NCBI RefSeq assembly: GCF_004379255.2
Contig: NC_056049.1
Location: 14,430,063 to 14,494,062 of the forward strand
Reading direction: 5' to 3'
DNA length: 64,000 nucleotides
From: Salvia splendens
Lineage: Eukaryota; Streptophyta; Magnoliopsida; Lamiales; Lamiaceae
Made by a program: the position numbers and the translations under genes. How positions within the stretch are numbered: the first letter of the stretch is position 1; each line of letters opens with the position of its first letter. The notes under the pieces are model-generated. The model saw nothing but the letters and a program-made list of their open reading frames with translations. It ran no database searches and was not told the origin of the DNA. Shown in pieces: positions 43,401 through 55,064 of this stretch.

Positions 43401-44579
43401 AGAACTCAACCGCCGATTCTTTGATGGCCGTGTCATCCGTAAGTTCACGCCCATTAGCGTTAATCTTGTGGATACGTAGCCGAATCCTCTTCTGCTTCAC
43501 CCAACTTTGGTAAAATCTAGTGTTTTTATCCCCTTCTTCCAACCAACGGAGGGCCGCCTTCTGACGCCAAAAATCTTCCTCCATCTTAAGGAGAAGGATG
43601 TACTCAGCAATTTGTTTGTTGACCCCTGTTCTATTCCGGGCCGAGGGGTCACCTTCAAACTCCGATTGAGCCAGCGCAATGTTCTCTTCACAAGTTTTGA
43701 GGTTGGCGTGTATATTCCCAAAAACCTCCTTGTTCCATCTTTTAAGCGTTTGTTTGATCCTAGCCAACTTGATCTTCAAATTGAGGAGGCCCACAGCCTC
43801 CGTGGGAGCCATCCAATCTTCTTGCACCAACTCACCAAAACCCTCATGTCGGACCCACATGTTTTGGAACCGGAAGGCTCTACCACCCCCGTGGGCATTA
43901 GGTAGCCTGCATCTGACGAGGAGAGGCCCGTGGTCCGAAGCAATACGAGGTTAGTGACTCTTATTGCATCAAACAAAAGGGGCGTCATCTCACTAATCAA
44001 CACCCTATCCAGCCTTTCCATGAGGCCGTTCTTTGCCCAGGTGAATTCAGCCCCATCATAGCCTGGGTCCATTAGTCTGCAATCCTCAATGGCCTCTGCG
44101 AAATCCACCATTTCGGCCTGACGATTTGTGTCGCTTCCCGTCCTATCTCGAGTGGAGAGGATTGTGTTGAAGTCCCCTCCAATGAACCACGGTATTCCCT
44201 CCGAAACTTGGGCAATATCTCTCATCTTATCCCAAAGGGCATGCCGCTCTCCTCTCGTGCATTTAGCATACACGGCCGAGATCATAATAGGGGTTGAGAT
44301 CCGGGGACAAGTGAGCCTCCCATGTAGCAGCTGGTCCGTGTCATCCATCACAACAAAATCCATCCCTTCCTCCACAAAAATCCAAATTTTCCCATTGGTG
44401 TTCGTCCCCTTGTAGGACAGCCCCAACACTTTCGAGAATTTGTCCGGATTAGGGGAGGTAAGCGGCTCCATTATTGCAAGAAAACAAATATTATGAGATT
44501 TAATTAGTCTTTTTAGGACGTTTTGGGTTGACGCGTTCGCGATTCCCCTAACGTTCCAAAATAGAAAATTTAACGACAT
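40423..44579 (-). pseudogene. LINE L3 ORF2 (endonuclease, RT, zf-RVT, RNase H), one frameshift
   Basis: Starts MSLNFLFWNVRGIAN at 44577-44579, two bases after the ORF1 stop. The endonuclease has AIMEPL, YAKCTRGERHALW, GDFNTIL and RLDRVLIS. A small indel near 43940, at the SDHGP block, breaks the frame. From 43860 a single frame of 1145 codons continues to 40423: RT NQSGFVKGRLINDN, KIDMAKAYDRVQW, GLRQGVPISPALF (V where other copies have D), catalytic YADD at 42532-42543, zf-RVT (NRIPVDTKLQWRRM, CQCCPHRPGIES) and RNase H (LNTDGAYME, LEAELLAIQ, VESDAQQ, NRAGDLLAK). Apart from the indel and the D-to-V change it looks functional. Confidence 0.9.
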
Positions 44580-44581
44580 GA

Positions 44582-47252
44582 TTAACAAGAGGAGTTCGTA
44601 CCCGGCGGGATTGACCCCCCTCCTTGGAATTCAATGATTTGAAGGTCCTTCTCCCCATGAGATGCCGCGGCCTCCAAAAAGGCGGGATTGGCGCCCTCAT
44701 CGATTTCATTATGGGAGATGGTATCATCCCAATTTTCCTCGTCTTCCATATCATTTTCCACGAAGTTCTCTTGAGCCATGAGGGTGAAATATCGGTTAGT
44801 ACTCAAGTGACTTGATGGCCCTTGTGCCTCGGTTTTCTCTAGGTCGAAGGGTTTAAAGAAGCCTTTCGGTTGCACATGGGCCCCCGAAGTCGGGTTCACT
44901 TCTCGCCGCGCCATGTCCGCTCCTCTTGGCGTACCCCCGCGCCCATTTCCAAAAGAGGGGAATTTAGCGAGCACCCCTTTAGGTGAAGAGGTGGTATGCT
45001 CATCATGGATGATGATCATGTCCTTACTCCCGGCACCTTGCATATCACCCAAAAAGTCCGGCCCCGACCACTCCGCCCCCGAGTACATTTTGGCTCTCGG
45101 GTTCATCCGGATGTTGCCTTCCTTTCCCTTGTGTTTCCCTTGTTGTTTCCATTCCATGTTATTATCGGTGTGCCTCGGATCGGTATTGTTCTTCTTAGCT
45201 CCTATTCCTCCGTGTTGTGGTTGTTTTGGTGTTGCTAAGTTGTAATTTCGTTTTGGAGGTCGATCCGCCTTCCCGGAAGCGTAACAAACTTCACTCTTGT
45301 GACCGACATGTTTGCATTCTCCACAGTAGGACGGGATCTTATCCCACTTTACTTGCTGCACCAAAGGACGCCCGCAAATGTCAAGGATGATCTCGTCGGG
45401 TGGCGGCTTTGTAATGTCGATCTCAATGCATAGCCGCGCAAAGGAGAGTCTTGATTTGTTGGCCATCGCTCTATCTACTTGTATCGGGTTTCCAAGGAGT
45501 TTCCCAATGGCATAGAGGGCCGATTGATCAAATAGGTGGATCGGGAGTCCAATTAGGTTGCACCATATAGCCGCAATTGGAGATTCACAATAGGCGTCAA
45601 ATTCCGGAGACCATTTGAAAACTCTCATCGGATGCCGATCAATGAACCACACCGGTGTCCCTTTGGGTCCACTTAGGAGCCGAGCATAGTCCGTCATGTC
45701 CTCAAATTGAACAAGAATATGTTTGGCATTAATATATTTCCAAGTATAGCCACGGCAAAACTTAATGTTGTCTAGAGCCATTTGGATTTGATAGGAAGCC
45801 GGGATTGAGTGTGAGAACTTACCTACAATAGCATGGCCGAGGGACGAGGCCAACCTTTGGATTTCTGACCCGGAGAAGTAAATGGATGGCACACCGTTTG
45901 CCGTGGAAGCAAAGCCGATATTTTGGATGTTCTCCGGGACAAAGACTTGCGGGCCTTCAACCGCCGATGGCCCCCGCACCATGTCGGCCATGGATTTTGG
46001 CTTGGTGGGGTTCCCCACGCCCGGCTCGGTATTGCCTCCTAAAGGGTTGTGTGTCGGCTTATCTTTTGATTTAGCTACACCGTTTGGGTCGGTTCGCGGA
46101 TCATCACACGAGTCCCTCTCGACCCTGGGTGCGTAAGGAGGCCGCGGCATTTCTATGTCCATCTCGGTCGGCGTCGGGTCCATCGCATGCGTGTCCGAGG
46201 CCGAAGGCGCGGACGTGTCTCGAGGGGGGTTGCGGATTGCATTGGTCCTCGGCCATCCCGTACTCACTAACGCCGAGCCGGCTTCGAATGATGCTCGGAT
46301 TTTCCGGGTCCTTCCCTTTTCGAGAGGTGGGAAATCTTCAAGGGAAGGGCCATGCTCAATGAGAGGCGCGCATTGTTCAATATCTTTGTCTCTCCGGTCT
46401 GGGAGAAGGGTGACCTTCGCCGTGTAGTCCGTGGCCGGTGAGGGTTCGGCGAGGAGGGGCTGCGCCGCCGCCGCATCAAGCATCTCCGCCGCGGCCAGGT
46501 GAATGATTTGGAGGATATCACTCTTTTTTGGATTCATTTGCTGCATTGGTAGGGGTGAGCATGGCTCCACATGTGACTTCCGGTTTTGGTAAGGGACAAA
46601 AGCACTTTCCGAAAGGTGATTTGTTCCCATGCCCAATTCGGGCAAGTTGACTATCTCACTCCCCAATGTACTTTTTGGCACACATGCTACGGTCAAATCC
46701 TCTTGGGATACGTTTAGGGGTCCGACATCATCCCCTCCAACGGTCATCTCGCTCAAGACGAGTCCATGGTCGAAGGGTGGCGCCACCTCCGCCGCCGGTG
46801 CATCTCCGTGAACCACCACTTCCATTTGGACCCCCTCCTCGGATGTGGGGGCTTTAGGAAGGGCTCCTAGATCAAGTGCTTCCTTGCTATCAATGGAGCA
46901 AGCCGGAAAAAGATTTACCTTGGATTTTAAGGCTATCAAGGTCGGGGCTCGGGACGGATGACTCGGGCTCGGAGGTCTCCTCTTCTCCAAAGTCGAGCTT
47001 CTTCCTAAGTTGTTTGTCCTCCGGGAGTGGAGAAGGTACGAACCTTTTCCGGCCATGACCTTTTGTAAGAGGTGCCGGCGTGCTCTTCCTAGCCATCATC
47101 CTATTCTTCTTGCTTTGCATTTTCAAATCTTTGGCCGAGACCTTTGGTGTTGGGTCATCGCATGAGTGGAAAATCATAAGTTGGTCCGGGATGGACCTAG
47201 CCTCCTCGGGGTCTGGTGGGGCCGGGGTTGGGTTCGTGGGGGGGTCCGGCAT
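44582..47252 (-). pseudogene. LINE L3 ORF1 (DUF4283, CCHC), one frameshift
   Basis: Start ATG 47250-47252 (MPDPPTNPTPAPPDPEEARS), then the basic RKSTPAPLTKGHGRKRFVP and EDKQLRKKLDFG. A 1-nt indel near 46930 shifts the frame. The rest is open to TAA 44582-44584. DUF4283: LGHAIVGKFSHSIPAS, YINAKHILVQF, VFKWSPEFDAY, SRLSFARLCIEI. Knuckle: CGECKHVGHKSEVC. Acidic tail: STNRYFTLMAQENFVENDMED. Predicted to be the RNA-binding ORF1p. Confidence 0.88.
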
Positions 47253-47450
47253 GGCCAGCCGAGAGAGTGACCGCAGCGCCGAACCAAGGTGGGGAGACGG
47301 TGGAGTTGAGGGGGGATGGTGACACGACCGGCGTGGAAAAGGTCTCGGCGGGTTATGGGGGGGTGAGGTGTGGTGGTCGGCGTGAGGGAGTCGCGGCGGG
47401 TCGTGGGTGTGAGAGGGTGGATGGCGAAAAGGATCAAGGTGGGGGAATTG

Positions 47451-47480
47451 CTAGAGAGAAGGGGGAGCGTCTCTCTCTAG
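47451..47480 (-). other. 5'-terminal hairpin of LINE L3
   Basis: Perfect 9-bp arms CTAGAGAGA / TCTCTCTAG around a 12-nt loop, 27 nt inside the element end. It recurs in L12 (59121-59150) and, with an 8-bp match, in N8 (55101-55130). Confidence 0.75.
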
Positions 47481-47507
47481 AATTAAGAACACTTAGGAGG
47501 TCGTCTC

Positions 47508-47524
47508 TAGGTGGGAGGATTGTT
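47508..47524. repeat. Right TSD of LINE L3
   Basis: TAGGTGGGAGGATTGTT, identical to 40161-40177. Confidence 0.92.
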
Positions 47525-48245
47525 AGAGAGAAGGAGGAACATCTCTCAGAAAAATGCTATAGTTTTTCCTTCGTTCTTCGCGTTGTCGAACACGGGCTCG
47601 CCATTTGAATCCTTAGAAGCCACCGTCATGTCCGGTGAGGGGTGCGCTGGAAAAGATTGAGCCCTTACATTTCACGGACTCGGAGGAGGAACCTCCATCC
47701 GTTCCGAAGATGAGTTTCTTCCTTAGTTGCTTGTCCTCCGGGATGGCACGAACCTTTTTGGACCATTTCCTTTGGAGGGGGGTGCCGGAGTGCTCTTTCT
47801 AGTCACCGTCCGATTCTTCTTGTTCTTTAGTTTCAATTCTTTGGCCGAGATCTTCGAGGTTGCATCATCGCTCGAGAGGAAGACCATTTGTTGGTCCGGG
47901 ATACTCCTCGCCTCCTCGAGGTCAGCGGGGCCGGGGAGGGGTGCGTTGGGGGATCCGGCATGGCCGGCCAAGAGGCGTCCTCGTGGGGCCGGTCGAGGGA
48001 GGTTTCGATGTAGTTGGCTCTCGATTACCGGCCAAAGTTAGGTGCCAAGGTTCGGAGCTGCTAGGCGGGATGGGTGTTGGTGAAGACGGCGTGCGGAGGT
48101 GGGTGGGGGACGGAGCGGTTGGGAGCGGGGTGGGTCTAAGTCCGGCGGAGGAGCGAGCCTTGGGAGGGCGGGGAGGTGTTCGGAGGAGTTGTTAAACCGT
48201 GATGCAATGAGGGAGGGATTTTTAGAGAGAAGGAGGAGATTTTTG
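47525..48245 (-). mobile_element. LINE L6 5' end and L7 ORF1 start (unit 2 copy)
   Basis: Near-identical to 29518-30237, with the L7 ORF1 start at 47959-47961 and the same early frameshift. It carries one extra A in GGAAAAGATTGAG at about 47650 relative to unit 1. Confidence 0.77.
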
Positions 48246-49155
48246 AATAATCAATGGATCCATCTTCTTGTCCTTGTGCTGAAGTGACTCCGTGTTCGGT
48301 CGTGTGGGCAACATTGACACTTGGACGCCATCTCAATTTTCCGCCATTGGAGCTTCGAGTCTACTGGGATCCGGTTCGACAGGATGATATAGATTGGGAT
48401 ACGACGAAGGACCCGTTGGATATATTGATCCAAGAACCCCACGTATAAGGTTTGGCAGCGGACTCCCTAATTGATAATCTGGTTTGATCCACTTCCAGAG
48501 CTTGGAAAACCTCGACCCGTTGGCTATATGATCAACCAAGAACCTCGGTATGGTTGAACGCCACAAGAACTTGCTCAAAGTATCTTGATAAGTTCCAAAC
48601 AAGTGAAAACCTCTACAAAGAGAATTCAACTCACAAGACAAAGTCTATTTTCGTATTTAATCAATGGTGTCTCAAATGACATGCTTTCATGCCTATTTAT
48701 AGGCTAGAATGGACTCTTGAAAGTCTCACATCATTAGTAAAACTTAAGACACTTTAAAAAGATTCATAATAAAAGAAAAGTAACTCCTAAACCTTTGGTG
48801 TAACTCTAGGATATCTAAAGTCACTTATTTAACATAAAATGTAACTAAAATAGACCCTTCATTTTGGCTGCTCCAACTTGGACGAAAATGCATCATGTAT
48901 CATCAATTTGGGCCTCCAAAATGTGATATGTAGTGACTCCACACTTCAAGTCTTGGGCTGCCCACAAACTTGAATAATATTCACCACTTGGCCCAATGTA
49001 GAATGGTCTTGTAATTGGGCTTTTATTTCAACAACTAAAAGCAACATGGACTCCTTTATCTTCTTAGCTCTAGCTCTTGTAATTGGCCCACTTGGAATGA
49101 TCAATGGATCCATCTTCTTGTCCTTGTAGATCAGCTTGGGTGTGTCTCCATCACC
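48246..49155 (-). mobile_element. L8 zf-RVT fragment and uninterrupted LTR-like insert (unit 2)
   Basis: The copy of 6206-7115 without LINE L2. The intact target of L2 is at 48591-48605. It contains the TATA-like motif and the ITRARAKK-type coding remnant. Confidence 0.65.
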
Positions 49156-50020
49156 GGAGGCGACAGTTGAAAATAGCTATGGACTTAGTAAGGCCGGCCT
49201 TCCAAATATCATCGAGAACTTGGACAGTTGGCCTATGCGACCGGATGGTCTCTCATGTTGTGGATAGCAAGAACTCTCCAAGTCGCGAGAGGGACCACCT
49301 CGGGACATCGGTGTCCCCCATCATGATCGGAGTACCAAGAATGTTAGTGATTGCTTGTTGGGATAGCCCGGCCTGGTCTTGAAGCAATTGTAATCTAGGT
49401 TCGACCCAAGACCCATCCCTTATGAAATCCGCAACCAAAGCCTTGGGGGTCCCCCCTATCATCTAAGCAATGTTCTCGAAGGGGGGAGTCCTTGATCCAA
49501 ACATCATCCCAGAAATATACCCTCCCTTGTCCTAACATTCATCGAATAAATGGTTGCGCTTGTGTCCGGGCTTTCAGAAGCCTTTTCCAAATCGGGCTGT
49601 TCCTCCCCGAGGGTCTAGCTGTGAGGGGAGAAACATTGTTGCAATACTTAGCCATCAGGTACTTAGCCCACAATGAGTTTTGCTCGCTAAACCGCCACCA
49701 GAGTTTGATATTAAACGCGCGCAACACTTCCTTTGCTCGCTAAACCGCCACCAGAGTTTGATCCAATGAGTTTTCCTTTTGTCACTCGATGCTCCCCAAA
49801 AAAACCGCGCAAGCTGCTGATCCAATTGCTTGAGTGCGCCCCCGGTAGGTTCGATTGCCTGGAAGATATGAAGTGGGACCGCCTCCGGAGTACTTTTGAT
49901 AAGCATGAGCCTCCCATCGAAAGAGAGGTGTCGATGGGCCCACCCCGAGACCCTTCTAGCGATTTTCTCCCAGAGAAGCATGAACATATCCGTACGTTTG
50001 CATCCCCGGTAAATTGGGAC
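49156..50020 (-). pseudogene. L8 RT/zf-RVT fragment (unit 2)
   Basis: Degenerate ORF2 text matching 38527-39391: LGEFLLSTT, QAGLSQQAITNILGTP, LWWRFSEQNSLWAKYLMAKYC and ALKQLDQQLARFFWG. It carries the same 25-bp templated insertion (49736-49760). It ends at the junction with the third unit. Confidence 0.75.
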
Positions 50021-50939
50021 AACCTTTGTATCCCCAACACTTCTGTCCATCACCTAGCTAAGGCCCGCAATAGGGATACCTCCGCTAGGTACATGCCCTC
50101 CTGCATCAAGGTCCTTGATGTGGCCCTCTATCTCCCGGTTGGGGTGCCCACATGCGACACTCATGGAGCTAAAGCTCGCGTCATTCGCGCCCGATGGGAC
50201 ACTCCCAAATGTCACCGTAGCAACATTCTCCTTCAAATGCCAATCATCCACGTGTGGAGCCATGGTGTGCATATCGCCCTCATGCACTTTTCCTTTCCTC
50301 CTCCTCGACACCAATTGGAAGCCATCCTCATCCACATTTGGGTGACTCCTACTAGCCACTCTTGACTTCGACGATTTCCCATGCAATGTACCCTCGATGT
50401 ACTCCGCGTGGTTGTTACAATCTTTGGACTTCTCCAACTGTCCAATGGACGATGGAGTGCCATTTGCCTTTGGGCGCCACTCACGGTGGATGATCTTGGC
50501 GGCATGGCTTGAAAGGTTCTCCTTGTATGATGCTCGGCGACCCTTGTCTCTACCCCGAGACTTCCTTCCCGCTGCATGGCAATCCTCTTTCTTATGCCCA
50601 ACATGTTTACAATTATCACAAAACAATGGAATACGGTCCCATGCCAATTCCGTCGGGGGAGTAGAGATGTCAATCTCTACGCAAATCCTTGCGAAGGAGA
50701 GTCGGCTTTGATGAATTGTGGCATGATCGGCTTGTAGTGGCTTGCCAAGGAGCTTACCGATTGCCAAGAGGGCCGATTCCTCATAGAGATGAGCCGGTAT
50801 ACCTAATATGTTACACCACACGGCAACAATTGGCGATTCAAAGAACGTGGCAAAATCCGGCGCCCACTTGAACACCCTCATCGGATGGCAATCAATATAC
50901 CAATTCGGAATCCCATTAGGGCCATTTAGCACCTTAGCA
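50021..50939 (-). pseudogene. ORF1-only LINE remnant N7'' (third, partial tandem unit)
   Basis: C-terminal 300 codons of an N protein in one frame: AKVLNGPNGIPNWY, MRVFKWAPDFATFFESP, SRLSFARICVEIDIST, knuckle CDNCKHVGHKKEDC, basic tail GFQLVSRRRKGK and GIPIAGLS stop. An in-frame deletion removes the segment between DISTPPTE and LAWDRIP. It is cut at 50940 by the poly(A) of LINE L10. Confidence 0.8.
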
Positions 50940-51110
50940 TTTTTTTTAATCAAACACCTTTATGGTGGAGGGTTCGTGGGTCCCTCATCCCTATATATCA
51001 TAAGAGGTTGAATACAGATCCTGGCCACACCCAAAAGTGGTGTGCCAACCCAAAGATTAGGAGTTGAAAGCGGTCCGGATCCCACAACCCTGGACCTCAT
51101 CATACTCCCT

Positions 51111-52512
51111 TTTTTTTTTTAATCAAACACCTTCACAGTGGAGGGTTCGTGGGTCCCTCATCCCTATATTTCAAAAGTGGTTGATTACAAAACGTGGCCA
51201 CACCCGAAAGTGATGTGCCTACACGAAAAATTAGGAGTAGTATGCGGTCCGGTACCACAAGCTCGGACCTCATCATACTCCCTTTCAAAAGGTAAAATAC
51301 AATTCAACACAAAATAAAGACTATACATCCCTTTCAGCCAAAACTCGAGCCTATTCTTCCTCTTCATTATGGACCCGAATGTTCGGGATACCCATTGCAT
51401 CCATTCTAATCATCGCTGTGAGGTGCCTTGGTGCCGTGAGGGCATTCATACGGCAGTAGTCATTTCTTTCTAATCCCATTTTGGCGAGGAGATCTCCTGC
51501 TCTATTCCCTTCCCGGTGGATGAAGGTGATACGAGTGTCTTGTTGGCGCTTGAGGATTGCGATTCGCGCCATCACCCGGCTAAAATGGGCCGGTCCCCAG
51601 TGCGTGCCATTTAGGAGCTTAACCGCTTGTTGTGCATCCGACTCAACCCATATAGGCCTTCTGAATTCTGCGGCGAGCGTCAACCCGAATTGGATGGCCA
51701 GGAGCTCCGAGTGGGGAGGTAAAGGCGCAAGCATGTTGCCCTCATGGTCACGAACAAGTCCTCCCCCCCCGCTTTATCCGTTGCCTCACTGTATGCTCCG
51801 TCAGTGTTGAGTTTGATCCACGGTTCATCCGCGGGTTCCATTTGACCACCATCCAGGGGCCTGGTCCTCCGTGGCTCGGCCTGACTCGGGGCGTTGATCT
51901 TGAGGCGGACTCCTTTCCAATGCTTCGGTTTATAGGAACCATTGTGCCATGCTATGTCTAAGGACAGTTGCCTCGCATAGCCACATTGAAAGGCTTAAAT
52001 TTCATCACACACGATTGATGCCGACTCCTGTTTCGATCCGCACAAATTGAACCAAAGAATAAGGTACCGGTATCGTCCCGGCTGAGGTGTTCTTACCGGG
52101 TTGTTGGACTCTCCGTGCCAAACTTCGAGCCTTTCTGGGATGGTGTCATTGATCCGGAGGGGTGGTGAAGATCCCTCGAACCAAGAGTCAAACTCCCTCC
52201 ACACACCTCGGGCGCCAGCCCCTTGGATGAAGAGATGCTGCAGTGATTCAATGCCCGGTCTATGAGGGCAGCATTGGCATTTAGATGCCATTTCCATTCT
52301 TCTCCACTGTAGCTTCGTATCCACCGGTATTCGGTTGGAAAGGAGTCTCCATATGAAGATAGCAATAGAAGACGTGAGGCCCACTTTCCATAAGTCATCA
52401 AGGCCTTGGATGATAGGTCTTTGAGTTCGGATGGTCTCCCAAGTTGATGCAAGTAAGAACTCCCCATTGTGTGAAAGCCTCCATCTCGGCACATCCGGCC
52501 CCTCCGGGAACA
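51111..52512 (-). mobile_element. 5'-truncated LINE L11, 1.4 kb
   Basis: A 14-bp TSD TCATCATACTCCCT (51097-51110 and 52513-52526) brackets a poly(A), the L-family 3' UTR and the C-terminal third of ORF2 (zf-RVT NRIPVDTKLQWRRM, CQCCPHRPGIES, and RNase H from 51734 to the stop at 51351). Several indels lie between 51720 and 52090. A typical abortive target-primed insertion into the L10 3' UTR, closely related to L3. Confidence 0.9.
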
Positions 52513-52594
52513 TCATCATACTCCCTCCCAAAAGACAAGATACAAATGAACAAAATCAAAAGATAAAACACTCCTTCCTTCCTCGGCAACTGTG

Positions 52595-52785
52595 CTACTC
52601 GTGTTCTTCCGACCGAACTCGAATGTTGGGTATTCCCATTTCTTCCATTCTAATGATGTCCTTTAGGGGTCTCGGCCGTCTTGAGGCAGGGTGGCTCGGA
52701 ATACTCATGCCCATTTGCACTCCCTTCCAGTGCTTCGGCTTAATGATCCCGTTAGTCATGTTATTGTAAATGTACATCTGAACTT
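52595..52785 (-). pseudogene. LINE L10 ORF2 C-terminus lacking RNase H
   Basis: Reads VQMYIYNNMTNGIIKPKHW, KGVQMGMS, then SRRPRPLKDIIRMEEMGIP and NIRVRSEEHE stop. In L2 and L3 about 150 residues of RNase H separate the RPL and IIRM-like blocks. Here they are joined in frame at a short similarity (CCCCTAAAGGACAT versus CACCTCAC...). The rest of ORF2 lies beyond N8 at 55158. Confidence 0.8.
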
Positions 52786-53028
52786 TTTTTTTTTTTTTTA
52801 AAAAACACGAGGGTGGAGGGTTAAGGCGGACCCACACCTGTGCATTACCAGAGTCAATTGCAACGAACAATCAAAACACCGAATCGCCCGAAAGTGACGA
52901 TTCACAACAACCAATTAGAGTACAACGAGGGCCTCCCTACCTACTAGAGTGGTCATCAATGTACTCTTAGCAATCCTATTACAATTAACATGACGGTACC
53001 TTCCCATCACAAAATATACCTCCGTCCC

Positions 53029-55038
53029 TCAATTGAGACCCGCAATAGGGATACCCCCGTGATGGGTAATCCCTTCCGGATCAAGTTCCTCGATGAAGCC
53101 TTCCTTCTCCCGGTCGGGGAGCCCGCATGAGACACTCATTGAACAAGTGCTCGTCTTGCTCGCGCTAGGTTCATCTCGAACAAATGAAACCGTAGCCACA
53201 TTGTCCTTTGAACGCCAATGATCAATGTGTGGAGCCTTGGAGTGCGTTCCTCCGTTACCAGCCTTTCCTTTCCATTGCCGTGACACCAATTGAAACCCAT
53301 CTTCATCCACACTTGGTTGACTCCCAAAGGACTCTCTTGAACCCAACGGATTGGCCTCCATTTTGCCCTTCTTGATCTCCTCGTGGTTGTCTATTTCGTT
53401 CTCCTTGTAAGTGTGATCAATGTTTGGGGGAGTGCCATCCATAGTCGCCACCTTCGGGCGCCACTCTCGGCGGATGGTCTTGGGGACATGGCTAGGATCA
53501 AACACCTTTGTTGATGCTCGGTGGTCCTTGCCTCCAACTCATCCCTTCCTTACCAACGCATGACAATCATCGATGGCGTGCCCAACATGCTTACAATTCT
53601 CGCAAAACAATGGGATACGATCCCATACTACTTTGTGTCTTGAATCTTTGCCTAGGATGTTTAGGATGATCTCTTCCGTCGGGGCCTTTGAGATATCAAT
53701 CTCTACTCATAACCTAGCTAAAGAGAGTCGGGTTTGATTGATTGTGGCATGATCCGCTTGTAGCGGCTTGCCTAGGAGCTTGCCGATCGCCATGAGGGCC
53801 GATTCCTCAAAAAGGTGGGCTGGGATTCCCATGATATTACACCACACGGCGACGATCGGCGACTCGAAGAAAGTATCAAAATCCGGCGCTCACTTGAACA
53901 CCCTCATCGGATGATTATTCAAATACCAAATCGGATTACCATTCGGACCGTTTATCACCTTGGCATAATCAGCCACTTCTTGGAATTGGAGTAGTATGTG
54001 CTTAGCATTCAAGTATTTCCAAGTGTAATCTCCAACTAGCCCCATGCACCCTAAACTTTTTTGAATTTGGAATGAGGATGGGAGCGAGTGGGAGAACTTC
54101 CCCACAATGGCTAGTCCTAGTTTCTTCGAGAGATGTTCCGTTTCAAGATCGGTAAAGGAAAGATATGGGGTACCTTCGACGCTTCCGGCCGCCCCCATAG
54201 GTGTGGCCTTGCCGGCGTCAAGTGGGAATGGCTCGGCCTTATGGGTCGTGTGTGGAGTTTGAGCTCCCACCATGGGCCCCGTCCCCCCATGTGAGAAGAG
54301 GTCTTTAGCCTCCTTCCAAGCATTCGCCGGCGACGCCACCTTTTCCGGTGGAGATTCCGGTGGCCGAGCACCGGGGCCACGTTCATATTTGCCTCCATCA
54401 TTGTCGAGATGGATATGGATGGCACATGGTGCTTCATTTGAATTCCAAACGTTATTATCCACAAATGGAGCAACAATTTCTTCCCCATGTAAAGTGTCCC
54501 TTGTCTTTTCCTCCTTTGGTGAGTCACATGCACCCACACCATCACATGCCACCCCATCCTCACCCCTAGGCTGCACGTGAGAGGGTGTACTTGCAACATC
54601 CATCTTGTTGACCAAATCACACTCCAAGCTTGGAGCTTCAAGAATCCGGCCAACCGGCACCGGCACCGGCGACGCTCCGGCTGCTCCTATTGTCGTAGGG
54701 CCGCCCCCTTCTTTGGCCATTTGAGCAAGAGAAAGCAACATCTCCCCAATAGGGACATGCTCGCTTACCACCGGTTTCTCCCTTACACCATGGATTTCGG
54801 CGAGTTCATCAACCATATCAAAAACCATCTTCTTCTTCGCCCGACTAACCTCCGAACCAGATTCAAGACCGGCTCGTTTAAGTGCTTGTCGAGCCTTCTC
54901 CGGGTGGGGCGTGCCAGCCCTTTTTGTTTTGGGCCGTGCAATCGAGGGGAACTTCCACTCCGGCGAAGAGAGGGGCTGCATCGTGTGAACCAAAGCCGCG
55001 GCCTCCCCCTCCGGTAGCTCACCACCGGACTTCACCAT
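53029..55038 (-). pseudogene. N8 ORF1-like protein, one nonsense codon and frameshifts
   Basis: Start MVKSGGELPEGEAAALVHTM at 55036-55038, basic RPKTKRAGTP, SRAKKKMVFDMVDELAE, an acidic/proline-rich linker and the first half of DUF4283 (KLGLAIVGKFSHSLPSSFQI, YLNAKHILLQF, HPMRVFK). Then TGG became TGA at about 53890. The second half (PDFDTFFESP, a knuckle-like CENCKHVGHA, MFDPSHVPKTIRREW, DGFQLVSRQWKGK, GIPIAGLN stop 53029) is spread over two frames. The tail differs from N1 by many substitutions, so N8 belongs to a distinct subfamily. Confidence 0.82.
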
Positions 55039-55064
55039 GTATCGGATGCAACAATCACATTTCA

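Larger units (their letters stand above)
40178..47507 (-). mobile_element. Full-length LINE L3, 7.3 kb, least damaged autonomous copy
   Basis: Minus-strand LINE with a 17-bp TSD, poly(A) (T-run 40178-40197), a 3' hairpin at 40204-40216, ORF2, ORF1, and a 5' hairpin with 9-bp arms CTAGAGAGA (47451-47459) and TCTCTCTAG (47472-47480). A leader of 27 nt precedes the hairpin. Only two frameshifts were found in 7.3 kb. It interrupts the L6 leader in unit 2. Confidence 0.93.
39392..50020. repeat. Tandem segmental duplication, unit 2
   Basis: Same order as unit 1. N is reduced by a 1.7-kb internal deletion (39392-39698), then come the L5/L6 leaders, LINE L3 (40178-47507), L6/L7, the LTR-like insert and L8, ending at the junction 50019-50021 where a third, partial unit (N only) begins. 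Without L3 it is about 3.3 kb. Confidence 0.85.
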
